NCBI RefSeq assembly: GCF_016741775.1
Contig: NZ_JAERRK010000019.1
Location: forward strand, 116,410 to 180,409
Source: Streptomyces actinomycinicus
Lineage (GTDB): Bacteria; Actinomycetota; Actinomycetes; Streptomycetales; Streptomycetaceae
DNA: 64,000 bases
Reading direction: 5' to 3'
The notes below the pieces were generated by a model. The model was not told the DNA's origin and searched no databases. It was given only the letters and a program-made list of their open reading frames with translations. The translations under genes were made by a program, and so were the position numbers. Positions 48,965 to 57,146 of this stretch are shown piece after piece; the first letter of the stretch is position 1; each line of letters starts with the position of its first letter.

Positions 48965-50807
48965 TCCTTCCCAGGGCGAGGCCGCACAGGCCGGTGCCGG
49001 GCGCCGCGGCTTCCTGAGAGCGACCGCGCTGCTCGGCGCCGCCGCCACGGCCGGGGTGGCGTTGCCGGCCACCGCGGCGGCGGCCGAGGCGGCCGAAGCG
49101 AGGAGGGCGGGCAGCCGGCGGCCCGATACGGAGAGCCGCCGGTTCACGCTCGCCGTGATGCCCGACACCCAGTACCTCTTCGACGGACCGAGCATCGACC
49201 CCGCACCGGTCGAGGCGTCGCTGCGCTATCTGCTGGAACACGGCAGGGACGAGAACATCGTCTTCCTGTCCCACCTCGGCGACCTCACCCAGAACGGCGC
49301 CGAGGACGAATTCGCGGCGATCGGCGACGCGTTCGGGATCCTGGACCGGCGGGGCGTCGGCTACAGCGTCCTGGCCGGCAACCACGACGTGCGGTCGACG
49401 ACGGACGACCAGCGCGGCGCGACGCCGTACCTGGACACGTTCGGGCCGCGACGCTTCCAGGGCAAGCCGACCTTCGGCGGTTCCTCACCGGACGGCTACC
49501 ACACCTACCACCTGTTCCGGGCGGCGGGCCGCGAGTGGATGGTGCTCGCGCTGGACTGGCGGCTGTCGGCGCAAGGGTACGCCTGGGCGGAGGAGGTGCT
49601 CGCCCGGCACCCGCGGACTCCGGTCGTCCTCACCACGCACGAGCTGGTCGTCGCCGACGACACGTTGTCGCCGTACGGCCGGCAGCTGTGGGACCGGCTG
49701 ATCGAGGGCCACGACCAGATCTTCCTGACCCTGAACGGCCACTACTGGCCCGCGGGCCGGGCGATCCGCGAGAACGCGGCCGGCAACGACGTACACCTGC
49801 ACCTGACGAACTATCAGAACCGCTACTTCGGCGGCGCGGCGATGATCCGCCTCTACCGCTTCGACCTGGACCGGAACGTCATCGACGTGGAGACGATCTC
49901 CCCGTGGATCCTGGGCCGGGCCGCCAAGGGGCTCAACGAGCTGGAGCGACAGGAGATCGAGCTGAGCGGCGACGCCGACCGCTTCACGGTCGGCATCGAC
50001 TTCGCCGCACGGTTCTCCGGCTTCGCCCCGGAGCCGGCCCGCCCGGCGCGGCCCGCGGCACAGCTGGTGATACCGGGCACGGTCGCCTACTGGCGCTTCG
50101 ACGGCCGGGCGGACGGTACGCCGGTGAGCGGCACCGTCCGCGACCTGTCCGGGCGGGGCAACGACCTCACCGTGGTCGGCGTGGGCGGTGGCACGCTCAC
50201 CTGGTCCTCCGACCACCACCCCGACCAGCCCGGCCACGGCAGCCTGGAGTTCCGGGGCGACAAGTCCCCACTGCGGGGCGCCTACCTGCGCACGGTCGAC
50301 GGAGCCCCGCTCAACTCAGCCACTTTCCAGCACGGTTACACCATCGAGGCGTTCTACCGGCTGCCCGCCGACTGGGACGCCGGCCGCCACGCCTGGTCCG
50401 GTCTGGTCGGCCGAACCGGCCGCAACGGTTCCGCCGGCCCGGTCACGGACGACCCGGACGAGCCGCTGGCCACACTGTCGCTCTCCGACGGGCCGGGCCC
50501 GCAGTGGGCGGCCCGTGCCCTGAACCGGCAGCAGCTCGCCACCAACTGGGGAGACGAGACCGCCCGGGAGAGGTGGTGGCACGTGGCCGTGGTGAACGAC
50601 GGACGCCACACGACGATGTACGTCCAGGGCTGCCCCGTGGCCCGGAACCCGCACGCGGCGGCCGTCGGCATCGCCTCGGCCGGGCGGCCCTGGCTGCTCG
50701 GCGGCTACGAGTACGCCGACCGCATCGACCAGGTCCTGCACGGGCGGCTCGGTGACGTCCGGATCGTCTCGCGGGCACTGCCCGTCTCCTCCTTCATGAC
50801 CCGCTGA
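48948..50807 (+). CDS. Tat-exported metallophosphoesterase with LamG-like domain
   Basis: 619 residues. Tat signal GRRGFLRATALLGAAATAGVALPATAAAA (about 19-47). Phosphoesterase domain about 65-340: LAVMPDTQYLF, HLGDLTQNG, VLAGNHDV, TTHELV and LNGHYW. A concanavalin/LamG-like domain (about 375-615: VAYWRFDG...HGYTIEAFYRLPADWDAGRHAWSGLVGRTG...WWHVAVVNDGRHTTMYVQG) follows. Probably cleaves an extracellular phosphoester while bound to a polymer. GTG at 48948; 19 bases ahead of the PHP-domain gene, so one operon. Confidence 0.88.
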   Translation: MCTSRDPSQGEAAQAGAGRRGFLRATALLGAAATAGVALPATAAAAEAAEARRAGSRRPDTESRRFTLAVMPDTQYLFDGPSIDPAPVEASLRYLLEHGRDENIVFLSHLGDLTQNGAEDEFAAIGDAFGILDRRGVGYSVLAGNHDVRSTTDDQRGATPYLDTFGPRRFQGKPTFGGSSPDGYHTYHLFRAAGREWMVLALDWRLSAQGYAWAEEVLARHPRTPVVLTTHELVVADDTLSPYGRQLWDRLIEGHDQIFLTLNGHYWPAGRAIRENAAGNDVHLHLTNYQNRYFGGAAMIRLYRFDLDRNVIDVETISPWILGRAAKGLNELERQEIELSGDADRFTVGIDFAARFSGFAPEPARPARPAAQLVIPGTVAYWRFDGRADGTPVSGTVRDLSGRGNDLTVVGVGGGTLTWSSDHHPDQPGHGSLEFRGDKSPLRGAYLRTVDGAPLNSATFQHGYTIEAFYRLPADWDAGRHAWSGLVGRTGRNGSAGPVTDDPDEPLATLSLSDGPGPQWAARALNRQQLATNWGDETARERWWHVAVVNDGRHTTMYVQGCPVARNPHAAAVGIASAGRPWLLGGYEYADRIDQVLHGRLGDVRIVSRALPVSSFMTR

Positions 50808-50826
50808 CCGCCTTCCGAGGATCACC

Positions 50827-52500
50827 ATGACCGAGCAGCAGCCGCCCGCATGGGCCGACCCGGCGGTCGCCCCCGCCGCCCTCGACGCCCAGGGCGTGTC
50901 GAGACGCCGTCTCCTGCGCCGCGCGGGCCTGTTCGGTGCCGCGTTCGCCCTCGGCGGGTCCGCCGTGCCGGCCGTCGCCGCCACCGGCCGCGGCTTCGGC
51001 GGCGAGGACCCCCGCCTCGCCTACCTGGTCGGCGACCACCACGTCCACTCCGTGTACAGCCACGACGCGAAGTACACCTTCTCGCAGCAGGCACGGGCCG
51101 CCGCCCGGTACGGCCTGGACTGGATGGTCTTCAACGAGCACGCCAACTTCGGGCACGCCTCCCACGGCGCCGCGCTGGAGCACCGGGAGATCCTCAGGGC
51201 CCGCGCCGAGAACCCGCGCCAGCTGATCTTCCAGGGCCTGGAATGGTATATTCCGGCCGCCGAGCACTGCACGGTCTTCGCGGCGCCCGGCCCGCACGAG
51301 GCCGACCTGCTCACGCGGTTCGAACTCGCCTACGACGGCAAACTGCTGGGCTACACCGAGGGTGCCGCCGGGGCGACCGACACCGCCCGCAACGAGGCCC
51401 ACGCCGTCAAGGCCATCCAGTGGCTGGCCGAACAGCGCCGTACCGGTTACGTCGACGACGTCCTCGTCTTCGCCAACCACCCGCTGCGCCTCGGCATCGA
51501 CTCCCCGCACGAGATGCGCAACTGGCGGGACGCGGCACCCGAGATCATGATCGGCATGGAGGGCGCGCCCGGCGCCCAGGGCGCGGCGATCCCGGGGTGG
51601 GGCGGCGCCACGTCGGTCCGCGGCGAGTACCAGAACGGCCCGTCCGCGCAGTCGTGGGCGGGTTACCCGAGGGACGCGTGCCTCACCTACGGCGGTTTCG
51701 ACTGGGCGACGGCGACCGTCGGCGGCCTGTGGGACTCGATGCTGGCCGAGGGCAGGATGTTCTCGGTCACCACCAACTCCGACAACCACCGGACCGTCTT
51801 CGACACCTGGAAGAACGGCGACTGGGCGCCGGGGCAGAACTTCGACGGCACCGGCAGGCTGCCCGACCCGGTGCCCACGGACACCCCGCAGCCCGGCAGC
51901 GACTTCTGGCCCGGCGAGTTCAGCCGTACCCACGTCGGGGTCACCCGGTACGGCTACCGCGCGGTGATGGCGGGTCTGCGGGCAGGCCGGGTGTGGCTCG
52001 ACCACGGGCACCTGCTCGACGGGCTCGACGTCCGGCTCAAACGGGACTGCGACCACGGCCGCGGTGTCACGCTGGGCGGCCGGCTGCGCGTCCGCAGGGG
52101 CGAGCGGATCACCCTGTCCGTGACGGTGACGACCGCGTCCCGCCCCAACCCGCACGGCGTCCTGCCCGAGTTGGCTCACGTGGACGTCATCCGGGGTGCC
52201 GTGCGCGGCCCGGTCGCCGACCGGGACACCTGGAAGGCGCCGGACACCAGGGTCGTGCACACCACCGAGGTCACCGGACGCCGGGGCACCTACACGCTGC
52301 GCATCCCGCTGACCGCCGGTGAGGAGTCGTTCTACGTCCGGCTGCGCGGCAGCGACGGCAACCGGCACGGCACCGGCTACCTCGGCTCGGCCGTCGACCC
52401 GCACGGGCCGGTCCCGCACGCGCCGGGGAACGGTGACCCGTGGGCGGACACGTGGTTCTATTCGAACCCCGTCTTCGTCGACGTGACGGAGAGCCGATGA
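50827..52500 (+). CDS. Tat-exported PHP-domain phosphoesterase-like protein
   Basis: 557 residues. Tat signal VSRRRLLRRAGLFGAAFALGGSAVPAVAA (about 24-52). PHP-like metal-binding region: LVGDHHVHSVYSHDAKYTFSQQARAAARYGLDWMVFNEHANFGH (about 67-110, His cluster), FQGLEW and FANHPLRLGIDSPHEM; FSVTTNSDNHR supplies a further His. C-terminal beta-sandwich about 400-557. Its enzyme target is unknown, but export together with the previous phosphoesterase suggests joint scavenging of phosphate from an external polymer or nucleotide. ATG at 50827 behind GAGGATC. Confidence 0.85.
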   Translation: MTEQQPPAWADPAVAPAALDAQGVSRRRLLRRAGLFGAAFALGGSAVPAVAATGRGFGGEDPRLAYLVGDHHVHSVYSHDAKYTFSQQARAAARYGLDWMVFNEHANFGHASHGAALEHREILRARAENPRQLIFQGLEWYIPAAEHCTVFAAPGPHEADLLTRFELAYDGKLLGYTEGAAGATDTARNEAHAVKAIQWLAEQRRTGYVDDVLVFANHPLRLGIDSPHEMRNWRDAAPEIMIGMEGAPGAQGAAIPGWGGATSVRGEYQNGPSAQSWAGYPRDACLTYGGFDWATATVGGLWDSMLAEGRMFSVTTNSDNHRTVFDTWKNGDWAPGQNFDGTGRLPDPVPTDTPQPGSDFWPGEFSRTHVGVTRYGYRAVMAGLRAGRVWLDHGHLLDGLDVRLKRDCDHGRGVTLGGRLRVRRGERITLSVTVTTASRPNPHGVLPELAHVDVIRGAVRGPVADRDTWKAPDTRVVHTTEVTGRRGTYTLRIPLTAGEESFYVRLRGSDGNRHGTGYLGSAVDPHGPVPHAPGNGDPWADTWFYSNPVFVDVTESR

Positions 52501-52502
52501 AG

Positions 52503-52519
52503 CGCCGGCTTCCGCCGGC
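52503..52519. terminator. Short hairpin after the PHP gene
   Basis: GCCGGC-TTCC-GCCGGC directly after the stop codon; a weak terminator candidate before the convergent TetR gene. Confidence 0.4.
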
Positions 52520-52617
52520 ATCGCACCAGGGGCAGTTCGAAGCCCGGTTGACCACCGGGGGCTTGGCTGCGGTGCCCGTCGCGGGGAGCAGGGCGCCGGC
52601 GGTGTCCGGGGAGCGGG

Positions 52618-53235
52618 TCACGGCTCGCGCGAGTGATGCGCGGGAGAGCACCGGCCGTCGACCAGCGTGGTCACCAGGCGTGTCATGGCGGGTCCGGGGT
52701 CGGGTGCGCCCGGCCAGCTGGTCATCAGCAGATGGTGGGCGGCGCCGACGACGGCCAGCGCCACGCTGCTCGGGTCGACGGTCTCCGCCAGCCGGCCGAG
52801 CCCCTGTTCGGCCTCCAGATAACCGGTGACGGCCGTCTGGATCGCGTCGAAGCCCGGTGCCCCGCCCTCCAGTGCCCGGCGGATGCGCAGCGCGGCGCCG
52901 GGCCGGGTCATGGCCAGCCCCGAGATGCCCGGGCCGCCGGACTCGAACAGTGCGAGGGCGACGGCGTCGAGGTTCCGGGCCACGGTGTTCCGCCCCACGA
53001 GTTCCGACAGCGACCGCGCCTTCGCGGCGGTCCGCGCGAAGCGGCTGAGGCAGAGTTCGGCGACGAACTCGTCCATCCCCGAGAAGTGCGCGTGCAGCAG
53101 CCCCTTGGCGCAGCCTGCCTCGGTGGTGACGGCCCGGCTGGTGAGGGCGCCGGGGCCGTCCCTCTCCACGACGCGCTCGGCGGCTGCGAACAGCTGCTCG
53201 CGCGCGTCCGGCGTCGCCACTCCACGCGGTGACAT
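52618..53235 (-). CDS. TetR family transcriptional regulator
   Basis: 205 residues. HTH: AREQLFAAAERVVERDGPGALTSRAVTTEAGCAKGLLHAHFSGMDEFVAELC (about 11-62). The C-terminal domain has GAAHHLLMTSWPGAPDPGPAMTRLVTTLV. Divergent from a methyltransferase gene (160 bases between starts) with three repeated palindromes between, so it very likely represses both. The AHFSG turn replaces the more common YHYFGSK. Inducer unknown; could be a toxic small molecule that the methyltransferase modifies. Confidence 0.9.
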   Translation of the reverse strand: MSPRGVATPDAREQLFAAAERVVERDGPGALTSRAVTTEAGCAKGLLHAHFSGMDEFVAELCLSRFARTAAKARSLSELVGRNTVARNLDAVALALFESGGPGISGLAMTRPGAALRIRRALEGGAPGFDAIQTAVTGYLEAEQGLGRLAETVDPSSVALAVVGAAHHLLMTSWPGAPDPGPAMTRLVTTLVDGRCSPAHHSREP

Positions 53236-53311
53236 GGGCCCCTCTTCCGTTCCGCTTGCGGGCGCCCGCAAGGCGCCCCAACTGCCGTGATGGTAGCGGA
53301 CATTGCATGCT

Positions 53312-53366
53312 TGGGCAGATGCCCATACTGTTTGGGCAGGCGCCCATACCTTGGGGTGCACGCCCA
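53312..53366. promoter_or_regulatory. Triple TetR operator TGGGC-N4-GCCCA
   Basis: TGGGCAGATGCCCA at 53312-53325 (perfect palindrome), TGGGCAGGCGCCCA at 53333-53346 and TGGGGTGCACGCCCA at 53352-53366. Spacing is about 20 bases, two helical turns, so dimers would lie on one face of the DNA. They sit between the two divergent starts. Confidence 0.72.
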
Positions 53367-53395
53367 TCCCCCGTCATCCGTCGCAGGAGGCACCC

Positions 53396-54262
53396 GTGCC
53401 CGACGTCGTCAACACGGAACAGGCACACGCATGGAACGGCCCCGAGGGAACCCACTGGGCCCGCAACCAAGACCGCTGGAACGCCGTGAACGAGGGCTTC
53501 AACGAGCCGCTGCTCGACGCCGCCGCGCTCACCGTGGCCGATCGCGTCCTGGACCTCGGCTGCGGCTCCGGACAGACCACGCGCCTCGCCGCGCGCGGGA
53601 CGCCCCACGGTCACGCACTGGGTCTCGACCTGTCCGGCCCCATGCTGGCCGAGGCGCGGGCCGGCGCGGAGCGCGAGGGCATCACCAACGCGTCCTTCCT
53701 GCAAGGTGACGCGCAGGCCCACCCCTTCGACGCGGGCGAGTTCGACACGGCGATCAGCCGCTACGGCGTGATGTTCTTCGCCGACCCGGTGGCCGCGTTC
53801 GCCAACGTCCACCGGGCATTGGCACCCGGCGGCCGGCTGGCGTTCGTCTGCCCGGCGGAACCGCTGCTCAACGGCTGGGTGGTGGCCATGACCTCACTCC
53901 GTGACGTTCTGCCGGTCGGTGAGTTCGGACAGCCCGGCCTGCCCGGCATGTTCTCCCTGGCGGAACCGGACCGCATCCGCGAGGTTCTCACCGCGGCCGG
54001 TTTCACGGGCATCACCGTCAGCCGGACAGAGGCGCTCGGGGCGTGGGGGGAAGGAGCCGAGGACGCGGCGGACTTCCTGCTGGGCACGGGCCCCGGCCGC
54101 CACCTGATGGAACAGACCGACGCACCGGGACGGAGCAGCGCCCGCCGCGCCCTCACGAACCACCTGCGGGCCCATGAGACGGCGGACGGCACCGTCCGCC
54201 TGCGCAGCACCTCCTGGCTCGTCACGGCGGACCGCCCGGCCACCCCGGCGGACCGGGCCTGA
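53396..54262 (+). CDS. Class I SAM-dependent methyltransferase
   Basis: 288 residues. SAM-binding motif I VLDLGCGSGQTTRLAA (about 46-61), motif II LGLDLSGPMLAEAR, and the ISRYGVMFFADPVAAFANVHRALAPGGRLAFV stretch typical of the UbiE/Methyltransf_11/25 group. The GTG at 53396 has a perfect AGGAGG site 5 bases upstream. The substrate is not predictable. Regulated with the divergent TetR gene through three operators. Followed by a long gene-free region. Confidence 0.9.
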   Translation: MPDVVNTEQAHAWNGPEGTHWARNQDRWNAVNEGFNEPLLDAAALTVADRVLDLGCGSGQTTRLAARGTPHGHALGLDLSGPMLAEARAGAEREGITNASFLQGDAQAHPFDAGEFDTAISRYGVMFFADPVAAFANVHRALAPGGRLAFVCPAEPLLNGWVVAMTSLRDVLPVGEFGQPGLPGMFSLAEPDRIREVLTAAGFTGITVSRTEALGAWGEGAEDAADFLLGTGPGRHLMEQTDAPGRSSARRALTNHLRAHETADGTVRLRSTSWLVTADRPATPADRA

Positions 54263-54658
54263 CGGCGGCCACGGCCGCATCCACCGCCCGCACTCCGAGG
54301 CCCGCCGCTCACCCCACCTTCCGCCCTCCACTACCCGCCGCACCCCCCCTTCCGCCCTGCGCCGCTCACCCTCCGCCCTGCGCCGCCCGCCGCTCACCGC
54401 CCGCCTACCGCCCTGCGCCGCCCGCCGTCCGTCCGCCGCCACCCCACCGGCGGGGCGTCGGCGGGCGTCGCGCTCCGATCCGGTACGGGTGGCTTCAGCG
54501 GGTGAACTCCCGTGCGCCGCAAAGACTTTCCCTGCTTCAAGTCTTGACGGTCCGAGAGCCGGAGAGCACATTGGCGGCACTTGAGAGCGCTCTCACGCAC
54601 CCACGAGAGCGCTCTCGTCAGCGCATCCCGTGCACACCCCCGTACCGAGAGGTTCCCC
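54263..54658. other. Gene-free region: low complexity then GH16 promoter
   Basis: Positions 54263-54480 are a C-rich low-complexity tract with direct repeats of CCGCCCTGCGCCGCCCGCCG; no gene. The GH16 promoter and operators lie at 54544-54616. Confidence 0.6.
54544..54616 (+). promoter_or_regulatory. GH16 promoter with two GAGAGCGCTCTC operators
   Basis: TTGACG at 54544-54549 and CACATT at 54567-54572 (17-base spacer). Two identical perfect palindromes GAGAGCGCTCTC at 54583-54594 and 54605-54616 are centred 22 bases apart, just after the transcription start. The AGCGCT core is typical of LacI-family operators such as CebR sites. Confidence 0.7.
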
Positions 54659-56050
54659 ATGAGCGCACCCTCCGGCACACCCGGACGCCGCCCCGTGCGG
54701 CGCACCCTCCTCACCGTCCTCGCCACGCTCGGCCTGGTGGCGGTGGCCGCCACGGCCGCCACCACGCCCGCCGACGCCTCCGCCCCCACGCCACCCTCGG
54801 GCTGGACGCAGGTCTTCGCGGACGACTTCGACGGCGCGGCCGGATCCGGCGTGAACACGGCCGACTGGCAGTACGACACCGGCACTTCGTACCCCGGCGG
54901 CGCCGCACGCTGGGGCACCGGAGAGGTCGAGACGATGACGTCGAGCACCAGCAACGTGTCGCTGGACGGCAACGGCAACCTGCTGATCACCCCGCGGCGT
55001 GACGCCTCCGGCCACTGGACCTCCGGCCGGATCGAGACGAACCGCACCGACTTCCAGCCCCCGGCGGGCGGGAAACTGCGGGTGCAGGCCCGGATCCGGA
55101 TGCCCGACGTCACCGGCGCCGCGGCCAAGGGGTACTGGCCGGCGTTCTGGATGCTCGGCGCCCCGTTCCGCGGGAACTACTGGAACTGGCCGGGCATCGG
55201 CGAGCTGGACATCATGGAGAACGTCCAGGGCCTGAACACCGACTGGGCCACGATGCACTGCGGCACCAACCCGGGCGGCCCGTGCAACGAGACCTCCGGC
55301 ATCGGCGGCTCCACCGCCTGCACCGGCACCACCTGTCAGGCCGGCTTCCACACCTACGCGATGGAGTGGGACCGCTCGACCAGTCCTGAGGAGATCCGCT
55401 TCTACCTGGACGGCGTCAACTTCCACACGGTGCGGGCGAACCAGGTCGACGCGACGACGTGGGCCAACGCCACCGACCACGGCTACTTCCTCATCCTCAA
55501 CGTCGCGATGGGCGGCGGTTTCCCGGACGCGTTCGGCGGCGGCCCGGACAGCGGGACGGAGCCCGGCCATGCGATGGCCGTCGACTACGTGCAGGTCCTG
55601 CGGTCCTCCGGCGGTACGACTCCCCCGCCGTCCGGCAACCGGGACGCGTACGGCACCATCCAGGCCGAGTCGTACGACGACCGGTCCGGGATCAGCACCG
55701 AGACCACCACGGACTCGGGCGGCGGACAGGACATCGGGTACATCGCCAACGGTGACTGGGCCCTGTACAAGGGGGTGAACTTCGGGTCCACGCCGGCGCG
55801 GCAGTTCACCGCGCGGGTCGCGAGCGGTGCGGCCGGCGGGGTCAGCGGACTGGTGGAGGTGCGCCTGGACAGCCGCGCCAACGCGCCTGTCGGGAGCTTC
55901 GCGGTGGCCGACACGGGCGGCTGGCAGTCCTGGCGGACGGTCCCGGCCAACATCGGCGCGGTGACCGGCACGCACGACGTCTACCTCACCTTCACCAGCG
56001 GCCAGCCGGCCGACTTCGTGAACGTGAACTGGTTCGGCTTCGGACACTGA
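54659..56050 (+). CDS. Secreted GH16 endo-beta-1,3-glucanase with C-terminal CBM6
   Basis: 463 residues. Signal peptide 1 to about 41 (TLLTVLATLGLVAVAATAATTPADA). GH16 domain about 45-320: WTQVFADDFDG, then GIGELDIMENVQG with catalytic Glu182, Asp184 and Glu187 (ExDxxE, laminarinase type), WATMHCGTNPGGPCNE. After a short Pro/Ser linker, a CBM6 (about 330-463: AYGTIQAESYDDRSGISTETTTDSGGGQDIGYIANGDWALYKGVNF...VNWFGFGH). It hydrolyses laminarin or fungal beta-1,3-glucan outside the cell. ATG at 54659 with GAGAGG upstream. Confidence 0.93.
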   Translation: MSAPSGTPGRRPVRRTLLTVLATLGLVAVAATAATTPADASAPTPPSGWTQVFADDFDGAAGSGVNTADWQYDTGTSYPGGAARWGTGEVETMTSSTSNVSLDGNGNLLITPRRDASGHWTSGRIETNRTDFQPPAGGKLRVQARIRMPDVTGAAAKGYWPAFWMLGAPFRGNYWNWPGIGELDIMENVQGLNTDWATMHCGTNPGGPCNETSGIGGSTACTGTTCQAGFHTYAMEWDRSTSPEEIRFYLDGVNFHTVRANQVDATTWANATDHGYFLILNVAMGGGFPDAFGGGPDSGTEPGHAMAVDYVQVLRSSGGTTPPPSGNRDAYGTIQAESYDDRSGISTETTTDSGGGQDIGYIANGDWALYKGVNFGSTPARQFTARVASGAAGGVSGLVEVRLDSRANAPVGSFAVADTGGWQSWRTVPANIGAVTGTHDVYLTFTSGQPADFVNVNWFGFGH

Positions 56051-56077
56051 GCGGGCCCGGCGCACCGGCCGGACGGC

Positions 56078-57001
56078 CTACCGCAGGTCCGCCCGGAACG
56101 CCACCGGTGTCCGGCCGGTGTGCAGGTGGAAGAACTTGGAGAAGTTCGCCGCGTCGGGGAAGCCCACGGCCACGCCGACGCGGCCGATCGGCAGGTCCGT
56201 GTGGGCCAGGAGGCGTTTGGCCTCCAGGGCGACGCGTTTGTCGATGAATCCTTTCGGGGTCCCGCCGGTGGCCGCGCGGACGGCGCGGACCAGGGTGCGG
56301 CGGGAGTAACCGAGGGCGTCCGCGTAGGCGCTGACGCTGTGGTTGGTGGCGAAGTCCCGCTCCACCGCGTCGCGGAAGCGGGTGAAGGCGTTGTCCGTCT
56401 GCTGCCCGGGGGAGCGTGCGGAGCTGGCCGCGAGGTGCGCGAGGCGCAGCAGGAAGGCCGTCAGGGTGTGCCGGAGTACGGCCGTGTGCAGGCCGAGCGG
56501 GAGCGTGGTGGTGTCCTCGTACTCGCGGCGGAGTTGGTCCAGCACCGCCTGGAGGGCGGTGAGCTGGGCCGGGCCGGGGTGCAGCAGGGGCGGCAGGTCG
56601 TAGCGGTACAGGCCGGTGGCCTCGACGGTGGCGCTGGGCAGGAAGCCGGGCTGCATGGTGAGGACGGTTCCGCGGTACACGTTCTCGCGGGAGAAGCGGT
56701 GGACCTGTCCGGGTCGGATCCACAGCAGGTCGCCGGCCGTCGCCTCGTACTCGGCGAAGTCGACCATGTGCCGTACGGGTCCGCCGGTGAAGAGCATGAC
56801 CACGTGGAAGTCGATGCGGTGGACGCGGTGCAGGGGCGCGTCGGCGTGCCAGGTGCGGTCGGGTCCCAGGGGACCGATCTGCATGCCGACGCCGCCGACT
56901 GCCAGGTCGGCAGGGAAGGGGAGGGTTCTGATCCCGTCGCGGTCCGGGTTCGCGCCGTCGCCGGTGTCGCCGCCGGCGCCTTGCTGCGTTCTGTCGGTCA
57001 T
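56078..57001 (-). CDS. AraC family transcriptional regulator
   Basis: 307 residues. N-terminal cupin-like sensing domain (about 40-150: HRIDFHVVMLFTGGPVRHMVDFAEYEATAGDLLWIRPGQVHRF) and a C-terminal AraC double helix-turn-helix (about 205-305: FATNHSVSAYADALGYSRRTLVRAVRAATGGTPKGFIDKRVALEAKRLLAHTDLPIGRVGVAVGFPDAANFSKFFHLHTGRTPVAFR). Divergent from tkt. It may respond to a sugar and control the adjacent pentose-phosphate operon or GH16 gene, but this is only positional inference. ATG at 57001; spacing to GAAAAGGG is short. Confidence 0.88.
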   Translation of the reverse strand: MTDRTQQGAGGDTGDGANPDRDGIRTLPFPADLAVGGVGMQIGPLGPDRTWHADAPLHRVHRIDFHVVMLFTGGPVRHMVDFAEYEATAGDLLWIRPGQVHRFSRENVYRGTVLTMQPGFLPSATVEATGLYRYDLPPLLHPGPAQLTALQAVLDQLRREYEDTTTLPLGLHTAVLRHTLTAFLLRLAHLAASSARSPGQQTDNAFTRFRDAVERDFATNHSVSAYADALGYSRRTLVRAVRAATGGTPKGFIDKRVALEAKRLLAHTDLPIGRVGVAVGFPDAANFSKFFHLHTGRTPVAFRADLR

Positions 57002-57079
57002 GCCCTTTTCGTGCCGTCCCTGTCGCGCGGTCGCTGTCCCAGATTCACCACAGGCTGGCACACCGCACCCTTCCCTCAA

Positions 57080-57094
57080 AAAAGTCAGACTTTT
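57080..57094. promoter_or_regulatory. Palindrome AAAAGTC-A-GACTTTT ahead of tkt
   Basis: A perfect 15-bp palindrome in an A/T-rich island (57078-57105), 53 bases before the transketolase start and inside the divergent AraC/tkt region. It is the most AT-rich stretch in the last 10 kb. Confidence 0.55.
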
Positions 57095-57146
57095 AAGTTT
57101 GAACACATCCGGACCGTTAGCCGCACCGAACGAGGACTTCTTGAAG

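Noticed and set aside
54174..54584. 136-codon frame in the low-complexity tract
   Set aside because: Made of C-rich direct repeats, no ribosome site, overlaps the methyltransferase end out of frame and runs into the GH16 promoter.
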